NCBI RefSeq assembly: GCF_030149235.1
Contig: NZ_JASBRW010000068.1
Coordinates: 1 to 64,000, forward strand
Reading direction: 5' to 3'
DNA length: 64,000 nt
From: Maricaulis sp.
Lineage (GTDB): Bacteria; Pseudomonadota; Alphaproteobacteria; Caulobacterales; Maricaulaceae
Notes under the pieces: generated by a model
Databases searched by the model: none
What the model saw: only the letters and a program-made list of their open reading frames with translations
Told to the model about the DNA's origin: nothing
Shown here: positions 17,390-26,209 of the stretch, piece after piece
Position numbering within the stretch: the stretch's first letter is position 1
Layout: the number at the start of each line of letters is the position of its first letter
Translations under genes and position numbers: made by a program

Positions 17390-18522
17390 GCGAACCTCAT
17401 CATTGCTTTTTTCGCGCCCGGGGTAAGCGGCCCGTTCAGCCGCAGGGCAACATGATGTCCGATACGACCCATACGGCCGCGTGTCAGGGTCACCGCGCCA
17501 CAGCGCAGCTCAACATCGCTCATCGGCGTGGCGTCGAGGAAGAAAGTGTCGCCAACCTTCAGGTCGGACACCTCACCGAGGGAAATCTTCTGTTCGTCCA
17601 GCACCGCGTGGACCTCCATCTTGGTCGACCAAAGCTCGGTAGCCAGGTGGCCTTCCCAGATATTGTCGCGACCGAATTTCTCACCCATGAACTGCTGCAG
17701 CAGCATTTTCCGGATCGGCTCCAGTGTCGCGTAAGGCAGCAGGAGCTCGATACGTCCGCCGCGGTCTTCCATGTCGATGCGAAGCTTAACGAGGATGGCC
17801 GCGTTGGCCGGGCGGGCAATGGCGGCAAAGCGCGGGTTGGTCTCAACGCGCTCGAGGTCGAACTCAACCTCGGTCAACGGAGCGAACGCCTGCTTGGCAT
17901 CATCCAGAACCACCTCGATCATGCGCTGCACGAGCATACGTTCGATCGTGGTATAGGGCCGCCCCTCGATACGCATGGCCGAAGTTCCCCGGCGACCGCC
18001 GAGCAGCACGTCCACAATCGAGTAGATCAGATTGGAATCGACCGTCAGCAGGCCGTAATTGTCGAGCTGCTGGGCCCGGAACACCGCCAGAATGGCGGGC
18101 AATGGGATCGAGTTAAGATAATCACCGAAACGGATCGAGGAGATGTTGTCGAGCGACACCTCGACATTGTCCGAGGTAAAGTTTCGCAGGCTGGTGGTCA
18201 TCAAGCGAACGAGACGGTCGAAGACGATTTCCAGCATCGGCAGACGCTCGTAAGAGACGAGTGCCGAATTGATAATGGCGCGGATACCCGACTTGTCGCC
18301 CACATCATCATCGGACAGCGAGAAGCCGAGCAGACTGTCGATTTCATCCTGGTTGAGGATGCGCTCAGGCCCCCCGCCGACGGTCGGGAGCTCTTGCGCG
18401 TCGTCCCCGGCGCCGACCATGGCTTCCCATTCGGAGGCGAGATCCAGGTCATCGCCGTCCTCGGCCATGGCCTCCCACTCTGCCGCCAGGGCATCCTGAT
18501 CCATTTGTTCGTCGTCAGACAT
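17386..18522 (-). CDS. fliM: FliM, flagellar motor switch protein
   Basis: C-ring protein controlling rotation direction on binding CheY-P. At 378 residues it is longer than E. coli FliM (334) because of an acidic N-terminal extension with an imperfect internal repeat (LAAEWEAMAEDGDDLDLAS then EWEAMVGAGDDAQ). The CheY-binding motif ILNQDEIDSLLGF follows at about residues 55-68. Then come the middle CheC-like domain (RLVRLMTTSLRNF) and the C-terminal SpoA domain (about 290-375). It follows fliL by 11 nt. Confidence 0.95.
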   Translation of the reverse strand: MSDDEQMDQDALAAEWEAMAEDGDDLDLASEWEAMVGAGDDAQELPTVGGGPERILNQDEIDSLLGFSLSDDDVGDKSGIRAIINSALVSYERLPMLEIVFDRLVRLMTTSLRNFTSDNVEVSLDNISSIRFGDYLNSIPLPAILAVFRAQQLDNYGLLTVDSNLIYSIVDVLLGGRRGTSAMRIEGRPYTTIERMLVQRMIEVVLDDAKQAFAPLTEVEFDLERVETNPRFAAIARPANAAILVKLRIDMEDRGGRIELLLPYATLEPIRKMLLQQFMGEKFGRDNIWEGHLATELWSTKMEVHAVLDEQKISLGEVSDLKVGDTFFLDATPMSDVELRCGAVTLTRGRMGRIGHHVALRLNGPLTPGAKKAMMRFA

Positions 18523-18533
18523 CCGCGCTCGCC

Positions 18534-19094
18534 TTAGTCAACAATCATAAACTCCTGAATCCACACCGCATCGACCTGTGCAGGTTCGATGGCGAGATTC
18601 ACCCGGCGCAGCAACTCCAGACGTACACGGTGCATGCCGGCAGACCCGTAAAGGTCGTCCTCGCGCAGCTCGCGCAAGAAGACGATGAACTGGTCCATGA
18701 TCGGATCGAGATGTTCTTCGAGTACCGGCCCCAGATTGGCGTCAGAGCTCTCGAAGGTCAGCTTGAGCTGTACGATGACCGGCCGGCCATCACTGGAACG
18801 GATATTGGTGGTGATGGTCTCCTCGGTGCCGTCACCCTCGCGCAGGTCGTAATAATAGACCTCGGTCGAGTGATACTCCTCAGCCGCGTGCTCGCCGTAC
18901 GCCTCGCCATGCTCACCTTCGGCCACGACCTCCTCGTCGCCACCGCCGGAGAGCAGCAAGAATGCCGCAACCGCGCCCAGCACCAGAATGACAGCCCCCA
19001 GGCTGCCAAAGATCACCAGTTTGGGAAGGCCTTTCTTCTTGCCTTCCTCTTCTGCACCGTCTTCGTCTTCGAAGTCTTCGTTTTCGTCCGCCAT
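18534..19094 (-). CDS. fliL: FliL, flagellar stator-associated protein
   Basis: A 186-residue inner-membrane protein: acidic/Lys cytoplasmic N-terminus, one membrane helix (about 28-50), a periplasmic linker rich in His/Glu, and a C-terminal FliL domain ending AVWIQEFMIVD. FliL supports stator function. It is first in the fliL-fliM-DUF6468-motE-TPR operon. Its promoter region has TTAA sites at 19128-19131 and 19144-19147, but the spacing (N12) is not the CtrA N7. Confidence 0.92.
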   Translation of the reverse strand: MADENEDFEDEDGAEEEGKKKGLPKLVIFGSLGAVILVLGAVAAFLLLSGGGDEEVVAEGEHGEAYGEHAAEEYHSTEVYYYDLREGDGTEETITTNIRSSDGRPVIVQLKLTFESSDANLGPVLEEHLDPIMDQFIVFLRELREDDLYGSAGMHRVRLELLRRVNLAIEPAQVDAVWIQEFMIVD

Positions 19095-19173
19095 CCGGGA
19101 ACCCCCACGGGAATCACATTGGTACGATTAACCGACAGGCCGGTTAACGTTCCGTAGCTTTGGGGGGGTCAAG

Positions 19174-19222
19174 AGGTAAATTTTGCCCACTTTGCACCCC
19201 TTCCTGCCGGGCAAATCTGCCA
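19174..19222. promoter_or_regulatory. ftr-like (FlbD) palindromes upstream of flgF
   Basis: A symmetric site at 19209-19220 reads GGCA-AATC-TGCC with flanking C/G. A weaker partner lies at 19174-19190 (GGTAAATTTTGCCCA). They resemble the Caulobacter ftr element bound by FlbD, with core GGCA-N4/5-TGCC. They are 55-100 bp upstream of the flgF sigma-54 promoter, the usual enhancer distance, and also lie near the divergent fliL promoter. Confidence 0.6.
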
Positions 19223-19273
19223 CCCACACAGGCCCCATCATGCTTAACCTTTGATTCTTAAGGCCGTTAACCA

Positions 19274-19289
19274 TGGCACGGCTTGTGCA
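19274..19289 (+). promoter_or_regulatory. Sigma-54 promoter for flgF operon
   Basis: TGGCAC-GGCTT-GTGCA; the -24 GG (19275-19276) and -12 GC (19287-19288) are correctly spaced. It lies about 60 nt upstream of the flgF start. The upstream in-frame ATG at 19273 overlaps this element and so cannot be the real start. Confidence 0.8.
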
Positions 19290-19350
19290 CCATGTCAGGC
19301 AACCGCCGCAGCATGACGGTGGATGTGTCATCCAGAATGGAGACCACCCG

Positions 19351-20097
19351 ATGGACAACGCAATGATGATCGGCCTGTCGCGCCAGATGACCCTTCGCCG
19401 GGCAATGGATGTCGTGGCCAATAATATCGCCAACGCCAATACGGCCGGCTTCAAGGTCGAGCACCTGTTGCACGAAGCCCAGCCGGCAGATACCGCCACG
19501 CACACCGATGGTCCCAGCGACATCCAGTTCGCCACGACCTGGGGTATGGGCCGGGATTTCTCCCAAGGCGATATCGAACTGACCAACCGCCTCTATGACA
19601 TGGCCATTGAAGGCGAGGGCTTCTTTGGGGTCGAAACCGCCGGCGGCGTGCAATACACCCGCGACGGACGTTTTCGCCTCGATGAAATCGGCCAGCTGGT
19701 CACCGCAGACGGCTCACCTGTTCTCGACGCAGACACACGAGCGCCGATCGTGCTCGACCCTTCGGTGCAGGATCTGCGCATTGTGGGCGGTGGCCAGATC
19801 CTTGAAAACGGCAATCCGGTCGGCCGCATCGGTGTGTTCGAGATTGAAGATCGCGCTCGCCTGTCGAAGGCCGGCACCGGCCGCTTCGAATATCCGCTGC
19901 AGCCTGGCGAGGCAGAACCTCTCGCCATGTTCGAACCGGTTGTGCGGCAGGGCTATGTCGAGGCCTCCAATGTCAGCTCCATTACCGAGCTGACCGACAT
20001 GATGGCCGTCATGCGCAGCTATCAGTCCGTTTCGAAATTCCTCAAAGAAGCTGAAGACCTGCAGAAACGCTCCATCGAGCGTCTCGGCAAGGCATAA
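19351..20097 (+). CDS. flgF: FlgF, proximal rod protein
   Basis: Rod protein of 248 residues. The N-terminal block LRRAMDVVANNIANANTAGFK and C-terminal block YVEASNVSSITELTDMMAVMRSYQSVSKFL are typical of the FlgE/F/G family. I place the start at ATG 19351 (GGAGA 7 nt upstream), downstream of the sigma-54 promoter. It is first in flgF-flgG-flgA-flgH; 15 nt separate it from flgG. Confidence 0.95.
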   Translation: MDNAMMIGLSRQMTLRRAMDVVANNIANANTAGFKVEHLLHEAQPADTATHTDGPSDIQFATTWGMGRDFSQGDIELTNRLYDMAIEGEGFFGVETAGGVQYTRDGRFRLDEIGQLVTADGSPVLDADTRAPIVLDPSVQDLRIVGGGQILENGNPVGRIGVFEIEDRARLSKAGTGRFEYPLQPGEAEPLAMFEPVVRQGYVEASNVSSITELTDMMAVMRSYQSVSKFLKEAEDLQKRSIERLGKA

Positions 20098-20112
20098 GGG
20101 AGGAGCCCGATC

Positions 20113-20898
20113 ATGCGTGCTCTCACGACCGCCGCCACGGGCATGGAAGCCCAGCAACTCAATGTCGAGGTGATTTCCAACAACCTCGCCAACATGAACA
20201 CAACGGGATTCAAGCGCCAGCGGGCCGAGTTCCAGGACTTGCTCTATCAGAACGTCGCCAATGTCGGCGCTGACAGCTCCGATGCCGGCACGATCGTGCC
20301 CACCGGGGTGCAGGTCGGCCTGGGCGTGGAAACCGCCTCGATCTATCGCATTACTGAACAGGGTTCGATGACGCAGACCGGTAATGATCTCGACCTGGCC
20401 ATCTCCGGTCTCGGCTATTTCCGGGTTCAGCTGCCCTCCGGCGGCGACGGCTACACCCGGGCCGGCAGCTTCTCGCTCAGCCCCGACCGCCAGATCGTAA
20501 CAGCAGACGGCTACACCGTCGCACCGGGCATCGCTGTGCCGCAGGGTACGCGCTCCATCTCCATCAACCAGCAGGGCCAGGTCCAGGCATTGATTGATGG
20601 CCAGACCGCACCGCAAACGGTGGGTCAGCTCGAACTGGTGACCTTTGCCAACGAAGCCGGTCTCGATGCCATGGGCGACAATCTCTATCTTGAAAGCGCC
20701 GCCTCTGGCGCCGCCAATGCCGGCACGCCGGGCTCACCGGGCTATGGAACAATCCGCCAAGGCTTCGTCGAGGGCTCCAACGTCAATGCCGTGTCAGAGA
20801 TCACCTCGCTGATCCAGGCGCAACGGGCCTACGAGATGAATGCCCGCGTCATCACGGCTGCGGACGAGATGCTCTCTACCAGTGCCAATCTGCGCTAG
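20113..20898 (+). CDS. flgG: FlgG, distal rod protein
   Basis: Distal rod subunit of 261 residues. Shows NVEVISNNLANMNTTGFKRQR near the N-terminus, the FlgG-type DLDLAISGLGYFRVQLPSG, and the C-terminal GSNVNAVSEITSLIQAQRAYEMN. The length equals the usual 260-262. An AGGGAGGAG ribosome site lies between flgF and flgG. Confidence 0.97.
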   Translation: MRALTTAATGMEAQQLNVEVISNNLANMNTTGFKRQRAEFQDLLYQNVANVGADSSDAGTIVPTGVQVGLGVETASIYRITEQGSMTQTGNDLDLAISGLGYFRVQLPSGGDGYTRAGSFSLSPDRQIVTADGYTVAPGIAVPQGTRSISINQQGQVQALIDGQTAPQTVGQLELVTFANEAGLDAMGDNLYLESAASGAANAGTPGSPGYGTIRQGFVEGSNVNAVSEITSLIQAQRAYEMNARVITAADEMLSTSANLR

Positions 20899-20909
20899 GG
20901 GGAAGCTAG

Positions 20910-21836
20910 ATGATCCGCTCCACCCTTATCGCCCTCACCGTCCTGGCCAGCGCTCCGGCGCTGGCTGGCGAACCGGTGGTGCTGCGCGAACGGCTCAGCG
21001 TCGACGGCGCCCAGATCACCCTTGGCGATCTGTTCGAAAACGCCGGCGAAGCTGCAGACACGCCGGTCGCCCGTGCTCCGGCACCGGGCGCACGCACCTC
21101 GCTCGATGTCAGCTATGTCCAGCGCATGGCGGCACAGAACGATCTTGACTGGGCCAATGCCGGCTATCTCCGCCGCGTTACGGTCAGCCGCAACAGCCGC
21201 GTCATTACCGGCGAAACCCTGACCGACATCCTGGAAGGCGAGCTGATGATGACGGAAGGTCGTCGCCATGAGGTGCGCCTGTCAAACACCGCGCTGATGC
21301 TGCACGCCCCAGTCGACAGCATTGGCGGGCCCGAAGTGCTATCGCTTAACTTTGACCCGCGCTCCGGCCTGATCGCCGTCGAGGTCCGCCCATACAGCGA
21401 TGGGGATATCGTCCGTGTCACCGGCCGGGCCTATGCCACCATGGATATTCCGGTCCTCGCCCGTCCCGTCTCTGCCGGTGAAGTGATCGACGCCGACGAT
21501 ATCGACTGGATTGCCGTACGTGCGGACCGCGTGCGTCCCGATGCAATCACGGATCCGGAAAGCATTATCGGCTCGGAAACGCGCCGCGCGCTGCGGGCCA
21601 ACGAACCCCTGCGCGGCTATGACCTGCAGGAGCCGGTCGTGATCAGCCGCGGCGAGATCATCGCCCTCACCTTCCAGGCTCCCGGCATTCAGCTGTCAGT
21701 GCGCGCCCGCGCCCTTGAAGACGCGGCCGAGGGCGAATTAGCCCGTTTCGTCAATCTGCAATCAAACCGCACCGTGGAAGCCCTCGTTGAAGGCCCCGGC
21801 CGGGCCAATGTCGGCTTCGGCGCCGCCAGCTTCTAA
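20910..21836 (+). CDS. flgA: FlgA, P-ring assembly chaperone
   Basis: Periplasmic chaperone needed to polymerise FlgI into the P ring. A Sec signal peptide ends near ALAGEPVV (residue 18). The C-terminal half has an SAF/ChapFlgA domain (DIPVLARPVSAGEVIDADDI, then GSETRRALRANEPLR). At 308 residues it is longer than E. coli FlgA (219), as is common in alphaproteobacteria. It lies 11 nt after flgG and 19 nt before flgH. Confidence 0.92.
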   Translation: MIRSTLIALTVLASAPALAGEPVVLRERLSVDGAQITLGDLFENAGEAADTPVARAPAPGARTSLDVSYVQRMAAQNDLDWANAGYLRRVTVSRNSRVITGETLTDILEGELMMTEGRRHEVRLSNTALMLHAPVDSIGGPEVLSLNFDPRSGLIAVEVRPYSDGDIVRVTGRAYATMDIPVLARPVSAGEVIDADDIDWIAVRADRVRPDAITDPESIIGSETRRALRANEPLRGYDLQEPVVISRGEIIALTFQAPGIQLSVRARALEDAAEGELARFVNLQSNRTVEALVEGPGRANVGFGAASF

Positions 21837-21855
21837 GGCCTAAAGGACCAGTCCC

Positions 21856-22605
21856 ATGCTCAAGAAACTCGCTATTCTGATCGCTCTGGGTGCCGGCCTA
21901 CAGGCCTGCGCCACCACGGATCGCCTATCCTATGTCGGCCAGACCCCGCCGATGACGCCGATCGAAAACCCGGCCCACATGGTCGGCACCGGCGCCTCGC
22001 AAATTCCGATGCCGGTCAATGCCATGCCTAACCGCACCATGGCACCGCGCACCAGCAACTCGCTGTGGAATGCCAACTCGCCGACCTTCTTCGGTGACCC
22101 GCGCGCCGCCCGTGTCGGTGACATTCTCACCGTCAATATCGACATCTCCGACCGCGCCCAGCTGTCCAACTCGACCAATCGCTCTCGCACCTCGGCAGAG
22201 GACAGCGATCTGACGCAATTGTTCGGCATCGATCTGACCGGTTTCTTCAATGACAATATCGACCAGACCAGCCTGGGCAGCTTCGGCTCGACCTCATCAC
22301 TGGAAGGCGATGGCTCGGTCAACCGCAATGAGACGATCTCGCTGACTGTCGCCGCCTTGGTTACCCAGGTTCTGCCAAACGGCAATCTGGTCATCGCGGG
22401 GCGCCAGGAAGTTCGCGTCAATAACGAGGTTCGCGAGCTGCTGATCTCGGGCATTGCCCGTCCTGAAGACGTCGGCTCGGACAATACGATCAGCCACACT
22501 CAGATTGCGGAAGCCCGCATCTCCTACGGCGGCCGCGGCCATCTGACCGATGTCCAGCGCCCCTCCTACGGCCAGGAACTCTACAACATCCTGATGCCGT
22601 TCTAG
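21856..22605 (+). CDS. flgH: FlgH, flagellar L-ring lipoprotein
   Basis: Outer-membrane L-ring subunit of 249 residues. The signal peptide has lipobox LQAC with Cys18. Family blocks visible: SLWNANSPTFFGDPRAARVGD, VGDILTVNIDISDRAQLSN, LPNGNLVIAGRQEVRVNNE and the C-terminal ISYGGRGHLTDVQRPSYGQE. Last in the flgF operon; a strong terminator follows 34 nt downstream. Confidence 0.96.
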   Translation: MLKKLAILIALGAGLQACATTDRLSYVGQTPPMTPIENPAHMVGTGASQIPMPVNAMPNRTMAPRTSNSLWNANSPTFFGDPRAARVGDILTVNIDISDRAQLSNSTNRSRTSAEDSDLTQLFGIDLTGFFNDNIDQTSLGSFGSTSSLEGDGSVNRNETISLTVAALVTQVLPNGNLVIAGRQEVRVNNEVRELLISGIARPEDVGSDNTISHTQIAEARISYGGRGHLTDVQRPSYGQELYNILMPF

Positions 22606-22639
22606 GACCACAAGATCCCGCCACCATCGGGTATCCACT

Positions 22640-22674
22640 GGCCGTCATGGTTCGCCATGACGGCCTCTTTTTTG
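22640..22674 (+). terminator. Terminator of flgF-flgG-flgA-flgH
   Basis: GGCCGTCATGG-TTCG-CCATGACGGCC: a perfect 11-bp stem with a stable UUCG loop, followed by TCTTTTTT. A textbook rho-independent terminator. Confidence 0.95.
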
Positions 22675-22934
22675 CGGCCGCTGAGGTATTGCGTTCGTGC
22701 GTCTAGCCGGTCCTGTATCCGGGTGCTGATCTTTACTCCGCCTGCCGTTTTGGCCCTCACCTAATGCAGATGTGGTGATGCTCTCACTCGCCAGCGCGTC
22801 AGAGCCAGAGACCTTCCGCACGCCGGCCCGACCGGCCTACCCGACCCACTCAGCGAGCACTCCTTTTTTGGCTCGACGCATGAGACAGTTTGCCCTGATC
22901 GGGTATAGGGTTTGATCAGAATCCGGGGGACCGA
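22675..22934. other. Intergenic region before the 684-residue gene
   Basis: About 260 bp after the flgH terminator. GGGGGA just before the ATG at 22935 is a plausible ribosome site. I see no clear promoter box, CtrA site, ftr site or small ORF in it. Confidence 0.5.
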
Positions 22935-24989
22935 ATGATCAAACACCTGACAGCTGTGCTTGTAAGCTTTGCGATTACCACCTGCACTTGGGCGCAGGAC
23001 ACAACGGCGGAAGCCGCAGCCGACACTTTCTACGACATGTCGGAGGCCCATCGTGATCATTTCCGCTGGATCGATTTGTCAGATATGCGGGCAATCCGTG
23101 CGAGCATTCAGAGCGCGCTGGCCCAAACGCAGTCCTGTGCTGGCGGAGACTGCCCGGATTTCGACTGTCCGGCGGCCAATGGCTCACTGTCCAGTGCCGG
23201 CGAACTCTACATGCGGCTGAGTGCCATGAAGAACGCGCTGGATCACATGCATGCGCTCGAGCTGGCTCACCTGCACAATCTGCACGAGGAAGCCAATCTT
23301 ACCGAGGCAGAGGCCCAGTATCAGAACGATGTCTTGTTCTGGCAGGGCGCGGTGATCGGTCTGAGCGCCTCCTTTATCCAGACGGTTTTCGTATTTGGAG
23401 ACCTCGACGCCATGTCGGATCCGACACACGGCGCCCTGGCCATGCTCAGCGCGACAGATGAATTCCTACGCGACACTGAAGCGCTTTATGAAGACCTTGC
23501 GGCTATTCGCACTCGGGCGTTACCGCGCTTTCGCGAGCGCACAGACCCCCTCGAGGACGGAATCAGCTTCATCTACGACATGAAATCGACCTCCGAGAAT
23601 TTCGCCAATGGAATTCGCGACCTGCGTGGGGGCAATCTCTCGACAGCGCAAGCCAATGCGATCACGATGTTCGCGCGCGCCGTTCGGGCCTGGGGCCTCG
23701 AGCAATTAAGCCAGCGCCAGGCTGAAGTTGCAGCACTCAATGATGACGCATTTCGCGAGCGTCAAGAAGCCAATGAGTTTGCCGAACGCCTGCGTGGTCT
23801 GGGGCTCCAAAGAGAGCTAGCCGCCTTGACGGTTACCGATGCGGAGGCACTCCTCAACGGATTGAGTGGGTGCATACAGGCAAATTGCGCGGTCAGTCCC
23901 TCGCCGCTTCCGCCCGCGCCGCAAACTCTGCTGCCGCCGGATGGCCAGAGCGGGAACGACTTGCCGCGAATTGATCACGCCGAGCTTGAACGCAACACGG
24001 CAAGCATCCTTGCCATTGGCCTGAGGCTGCAACCCAATTGGATTCGCCCCTATTGCGAAGTCTCAGAGGAAACGACGGACACAGATGACAGCGCCTTTGG
24101 GGAAACCCCGCAAATGGACCTGGGTCAGATCCGCGATGACTGCCGCGTCATCGAGAATGCCGGGATTTGCTCCATTGTAACGGAAGATCGACGTGAACAA
24201 TGCGCAGCCGGTGCCGCCCTTGCTGTCGCCGCATGTGCCGAAATGCCGGTGATTGGTGCGCGATTTGCCCAAGCTGAGCCGCTCTCGCCCGCATTCAATG
24301 CGGCGCTCTCTGACATGTGCCGCGCGTCTTGCGCAATGCTCTACGGAACGGATTTTCATCTCGATCAGCAAAGACTGGTCGCGCTCGACCAGATCGAAGA
24401 GCTGGAACAACAGCACCTCGCCAATGGCGGACCAGTTATTTCAGCTAATAGGGGCAGCGCCCGGCAGGCCCAGATTCAGGACCTGGAAGACCAGCTCCGG
24501 CAGCTGCGCACTGCGACCGGGACAGAGTTCGTTGAAACCTATTATGACCCGGCGACCAATACTTATCGCGACGGAGCCCAGGAGGCGGGTGGGCTATTCC
24601 TCGTCGCCAGCCGTCCGGGAGGAATGAATGCGACCGAGAACCAGCTTGCGGAGGAACTACGTGCCCGCATCCAGACACTGCGAGCGGAGGAAGACGAACA
24701 GGCTTGGCGCCCAAGAAGTGTGTGGGGCGATCAGGCGACTCAGTTCTGGCAAACTTACGGGCCTCATCAATTCCTGATGTGCGGCGGAGAAACCATTTCG
24801 AACCGTTACCAGGAATGCCTGGCCGGCTGCAGCAGCGGTGGCACAGCCCAATATGAGGCTTGTAGCGTTCGTGCGCCGGATCTGGACGTCAATCTGGGGC
24901 CATTCCTTTACCCGCCGGAGGACCCGCGCAGCTCTTCAATCCCGAGCTTCAATGCCCAGAACGCCCTTCGGCAAGCGCAACAGCAGTAA
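22935..24989 (+). CDS. Unrecognised Cys-rich secreted protein, 684 residues
   Basis: I do not recognise a family. A Sec signal peptide (about residues 1-21, ending TWAQ) is followed by a long, mostly helical protein with 16 cysteines after the signal, clustered at about 56-67 (SCAGGDCPDFDC), 315-320, and from about 375 to the end. Charged helical stretches (about 100-300 and 480-530) may form coiled coils. There is no membrane anchor at the C-terminus, which ends NALRQAQQQ. It lies alone between the flgH terminator and the convergent dksA-like gene. The many paired Cys suggest a disulfide-rich periplasmic or surface protein. Confidence 0.7.
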   Translation: MIKHLTAVLVSFAITTCTWAQDTTAEAAADTFYDMSEAHRDHFRWIDLSDMRAIRASIQSALAQTQSCAGGDCPDFDCPAANGSLSSAGELYMRLSAMKNALDHMHALELAHLHNLHEEANLTEAEAQYQNDVLFWQGAVIGLSASFIQTVFVFGDLDAMSDPTHGALAMLSATDEFLRDTEALYEDLAAIRTRALPRFRERTDPLEDGISFIYDMKSTSENFANGIRDLRGGNLSTAQANAITMFARAVRAWGLEQLSQRQAEVAALNDDAFRERQEANEFAERLRGLGLQRELAALTVTDAEALLNGLSGCIQANCAVSPSPLPPAPQTLLPPDGQSGNDLPRIDHAELERNTASILAIGLRLQPNWIRPYCEVSEETTDTDDSAFGETPQMDLGQIRDDCRVIENAGICSIVTEDRREQCAAGAALAVAACAEMPVIGARFAQAEPLSPAFNAALSDMCRASCAMLYGTDFHLDQQRLVALDQIEELEQQHLANGGPVISANRGSARQAQIQDLEDQLRQLRTATGTEFVETYYDPATNTYRDGAQEAGGLFLVASRPGGMNATENQLAEELRARIQTLRAEEDEQAWRPRSVWGDQATQFWQTYGPHQFLMCGGETISNRYQECLAGCSSGGTAQYEACSVRAPDLDVNLGPFLYPPEDPRSSSIPSFNAQNALRQAQQQ

Positions 24990-24999
24990 AACAGGCGGT

Positions 25000-25428
25000 T
25001 CAGTCGTCGCGGTGAACGCGTTCCTTGCGCTCGTGACGCTCCTGTGCCTCGAGGCTCAGGGTCGCGACTGGGCGCGCATCGAGACGGGCGAGAGCAATCG
25101 GCTCACCGGTCTCTTCGCAGTAGCCGTAATCATCTTCCTCGATGCGACGCAGCGCGCTGTCGATCTTGGAGATCAGCTTGCGCTGGCGATCACGGGCACG
25201 CAGTTCAAGCGAACGGTCCGTCTCGGTTGAGGCCCGATCGGCAAGATCGGGCAGTGCGCCCATATCTTCCTGAAGATTGGAGATTGTCGACTTGCTCTCG
25301 CGAAGGATCTCTTCCTTCCAAGCGTTCAGCTTGCGCCGGAAGTATTCCTTGTGGCGATCATTCATGAAGGGTTCGTCGTCAGACGGAATGTAACCCTTCG
25401 GCAATTCGATACGATTTTCGTCGCTCAT
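25000..25428 (-). CDS. dksA: DksA-type RNA polymerase regulator
   Basis: Binds the RNA polymerase secondary channel and acts with ppGpp on stringent transcription. From ATG 25428 (MSDENRIELPKGY) it has 142 residues. The N-terminal block PFMNDRHKEYFRRKLNAWKEE and the acidic coiled-coil tip DLADRAS match DksA. The C-terminal finger YGYCEETGEPI keeps only one of the four zinc-binding Cys, which is common in alphaproteobacterial DksA. An upstream ATG at 25446 is possible, but the shorter start fits the family. It is convergent with the 684-residue gene. Confidence 0.88.
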   Translation of the reverse strand: MSDENRIELPKGYIPSDDEPFMNDRHKEYFRRKLNAWKEEILRESKSTISNLQEDMGALPDLADRASTETDRSLELRARDRQRKLISKIDSALRRIEEDDYGYCEETGEPIALARLDARPVATLSLEAQERHERKERVHRDD

Positions 25429-25571
25429 CGCTTTCATCTCAATCACCCGCGGACAGCCGCACTCCCCCGAAAGCGGGGCGGAGCATATTCACCCGCAGGC
25501 CGCTGTCAACGCGTAGCCGCCGTTAGGGTTGCCAAAACCCAGCATCTAGTTGGAATTGTTCACGGAATTAG

Positions 25572-25590
25572 CGGTTGCCGCGCGCAACCG
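25572..25590 (-). terminator. Hairpin after fliX
   Basis: CGGTTGC-CGCGC-GCAACCG, a perfect 7-bp stem 11 nt past the fliX stop. There is no strong T-tract (CTAATT follows on the minus strand), so termination is only probable. Confidence 0.4.
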
Positions 25591-25601
25591 TTATTCGCCT
25601 G

Positions 25602-26012
25602 CTAGCCGAATTTCGCCAGCTCGACGGCTGCGCGGGTTTCGACCTCATCGAGCGCCGCTTCGAGACGCGCATCATTGGTGGCATCACGGCGCGATTGCAG
25701 CAATTGCATCAGGGCCTCGAGCTTGGCTTTGGGCAGGCCGCCCTCAAGCAGGGCCACCTTCAATTCATCCAACACGTCAAGCATGTCAAAGGCGCGGTCG
25801 GTAGCCTGCTTGCGAGCCTCGGTAAAGTCCCCGACAGACTGCAGCGCAAGGATGGCATCGACCCCCTGAATGGACGAGGCCGCGCTGGCACCCATCGCCG
25901 AACCGGTGCTTGCCATGTGTTCCGGGGTAAAGGTTTCGCCAGCCGAGCGCGTTGCGCCCTTTCGCTTAGCGGAAGAGATGGAGCTGGTGGCATTGGGTCC
26001 GGTAATTTTCAT
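25602..26012 (-). CDS. fliX: FliX, flagellar assembly checkpoint regulator
   Basis: In Caulobacter FliX binds FlbD and couples completion of early basal-body assembly to late (sigma-54) flagellar transcription. The 136-residue protein starts MKITGP and has the FliX-type C-terminal block GDFTEARKQATDRAFDMLDVLDELK followed by LLQSRRDATNDARLEAALDEVE. It is divergent from flgI, the same arrangement as in Caulobacter. A perfect CtrA box lies 48 nt upstream. Confidence 0.9.
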   Translation of the reverse strand: MKITGPNATSSISSAKRKGATRSAGETFTPEHMASTGSAMGASAASSIQGVDAILALQSVGDFTEARKQATDRAFDMLDVLDELKVALLEGGLPKAKLEALMQLLQSRRDATNDARLEAALDEVETRAAVELAKFG

Positions 26013-26060
26013 CGCAGAATCACATCCTGACTTGAATGGTTAAGGCATGCGCCTTCGCCA

Positions 26061-26076
26061 TTAACAGAGGCTTAAC
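26061..26076 (-). promoter_or_regulatory. CtrA box upstream of fliX
   Basis: TTAA-CAGAGGC-TTAAC matches the CtrA consensus exactly. It is 48 nt upstream of the fliX start and about 135 bp from the divergent flgI sigma-54 promoter. Confidence 0.75.
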
Positions 26077-26090
26077 TCTACCCTCTTGCT

Positions 26091-26134
26091 GGGAAAATTC
26101 TACCGGGCAGGCCTGCCAGGGGGGATATTCTGCC
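26091..26134. promoter_or_regulatory. ftr-like sites upstream of flgI
   Basis: Three side-by-side GGCA/TGCC-type elements: a partial one at 26091-26108 ending ACCGGGC, GGCA-GGCC-TGCC at 26106-26117, and GGGA-TATTC-TGCC at 26122-26134. They sit about 80-120 bp upstream of the flgI sigma-54 promoter, where an FlbD-type enhancer is expected. Confidence 0.55.
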
Positions 26135-26209
26135 GCCGCCGGCACCCCGCTATAATTATATAGATCATTGTTTTTATTACGATTTAATTATGAATACCGG
26201 CGCGCATTC

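Noticed and set aside
19128-19147. Possible CtrA box before fliL
   Set aside because: Two TTAA motifs are separated by 12 bases, not 7.
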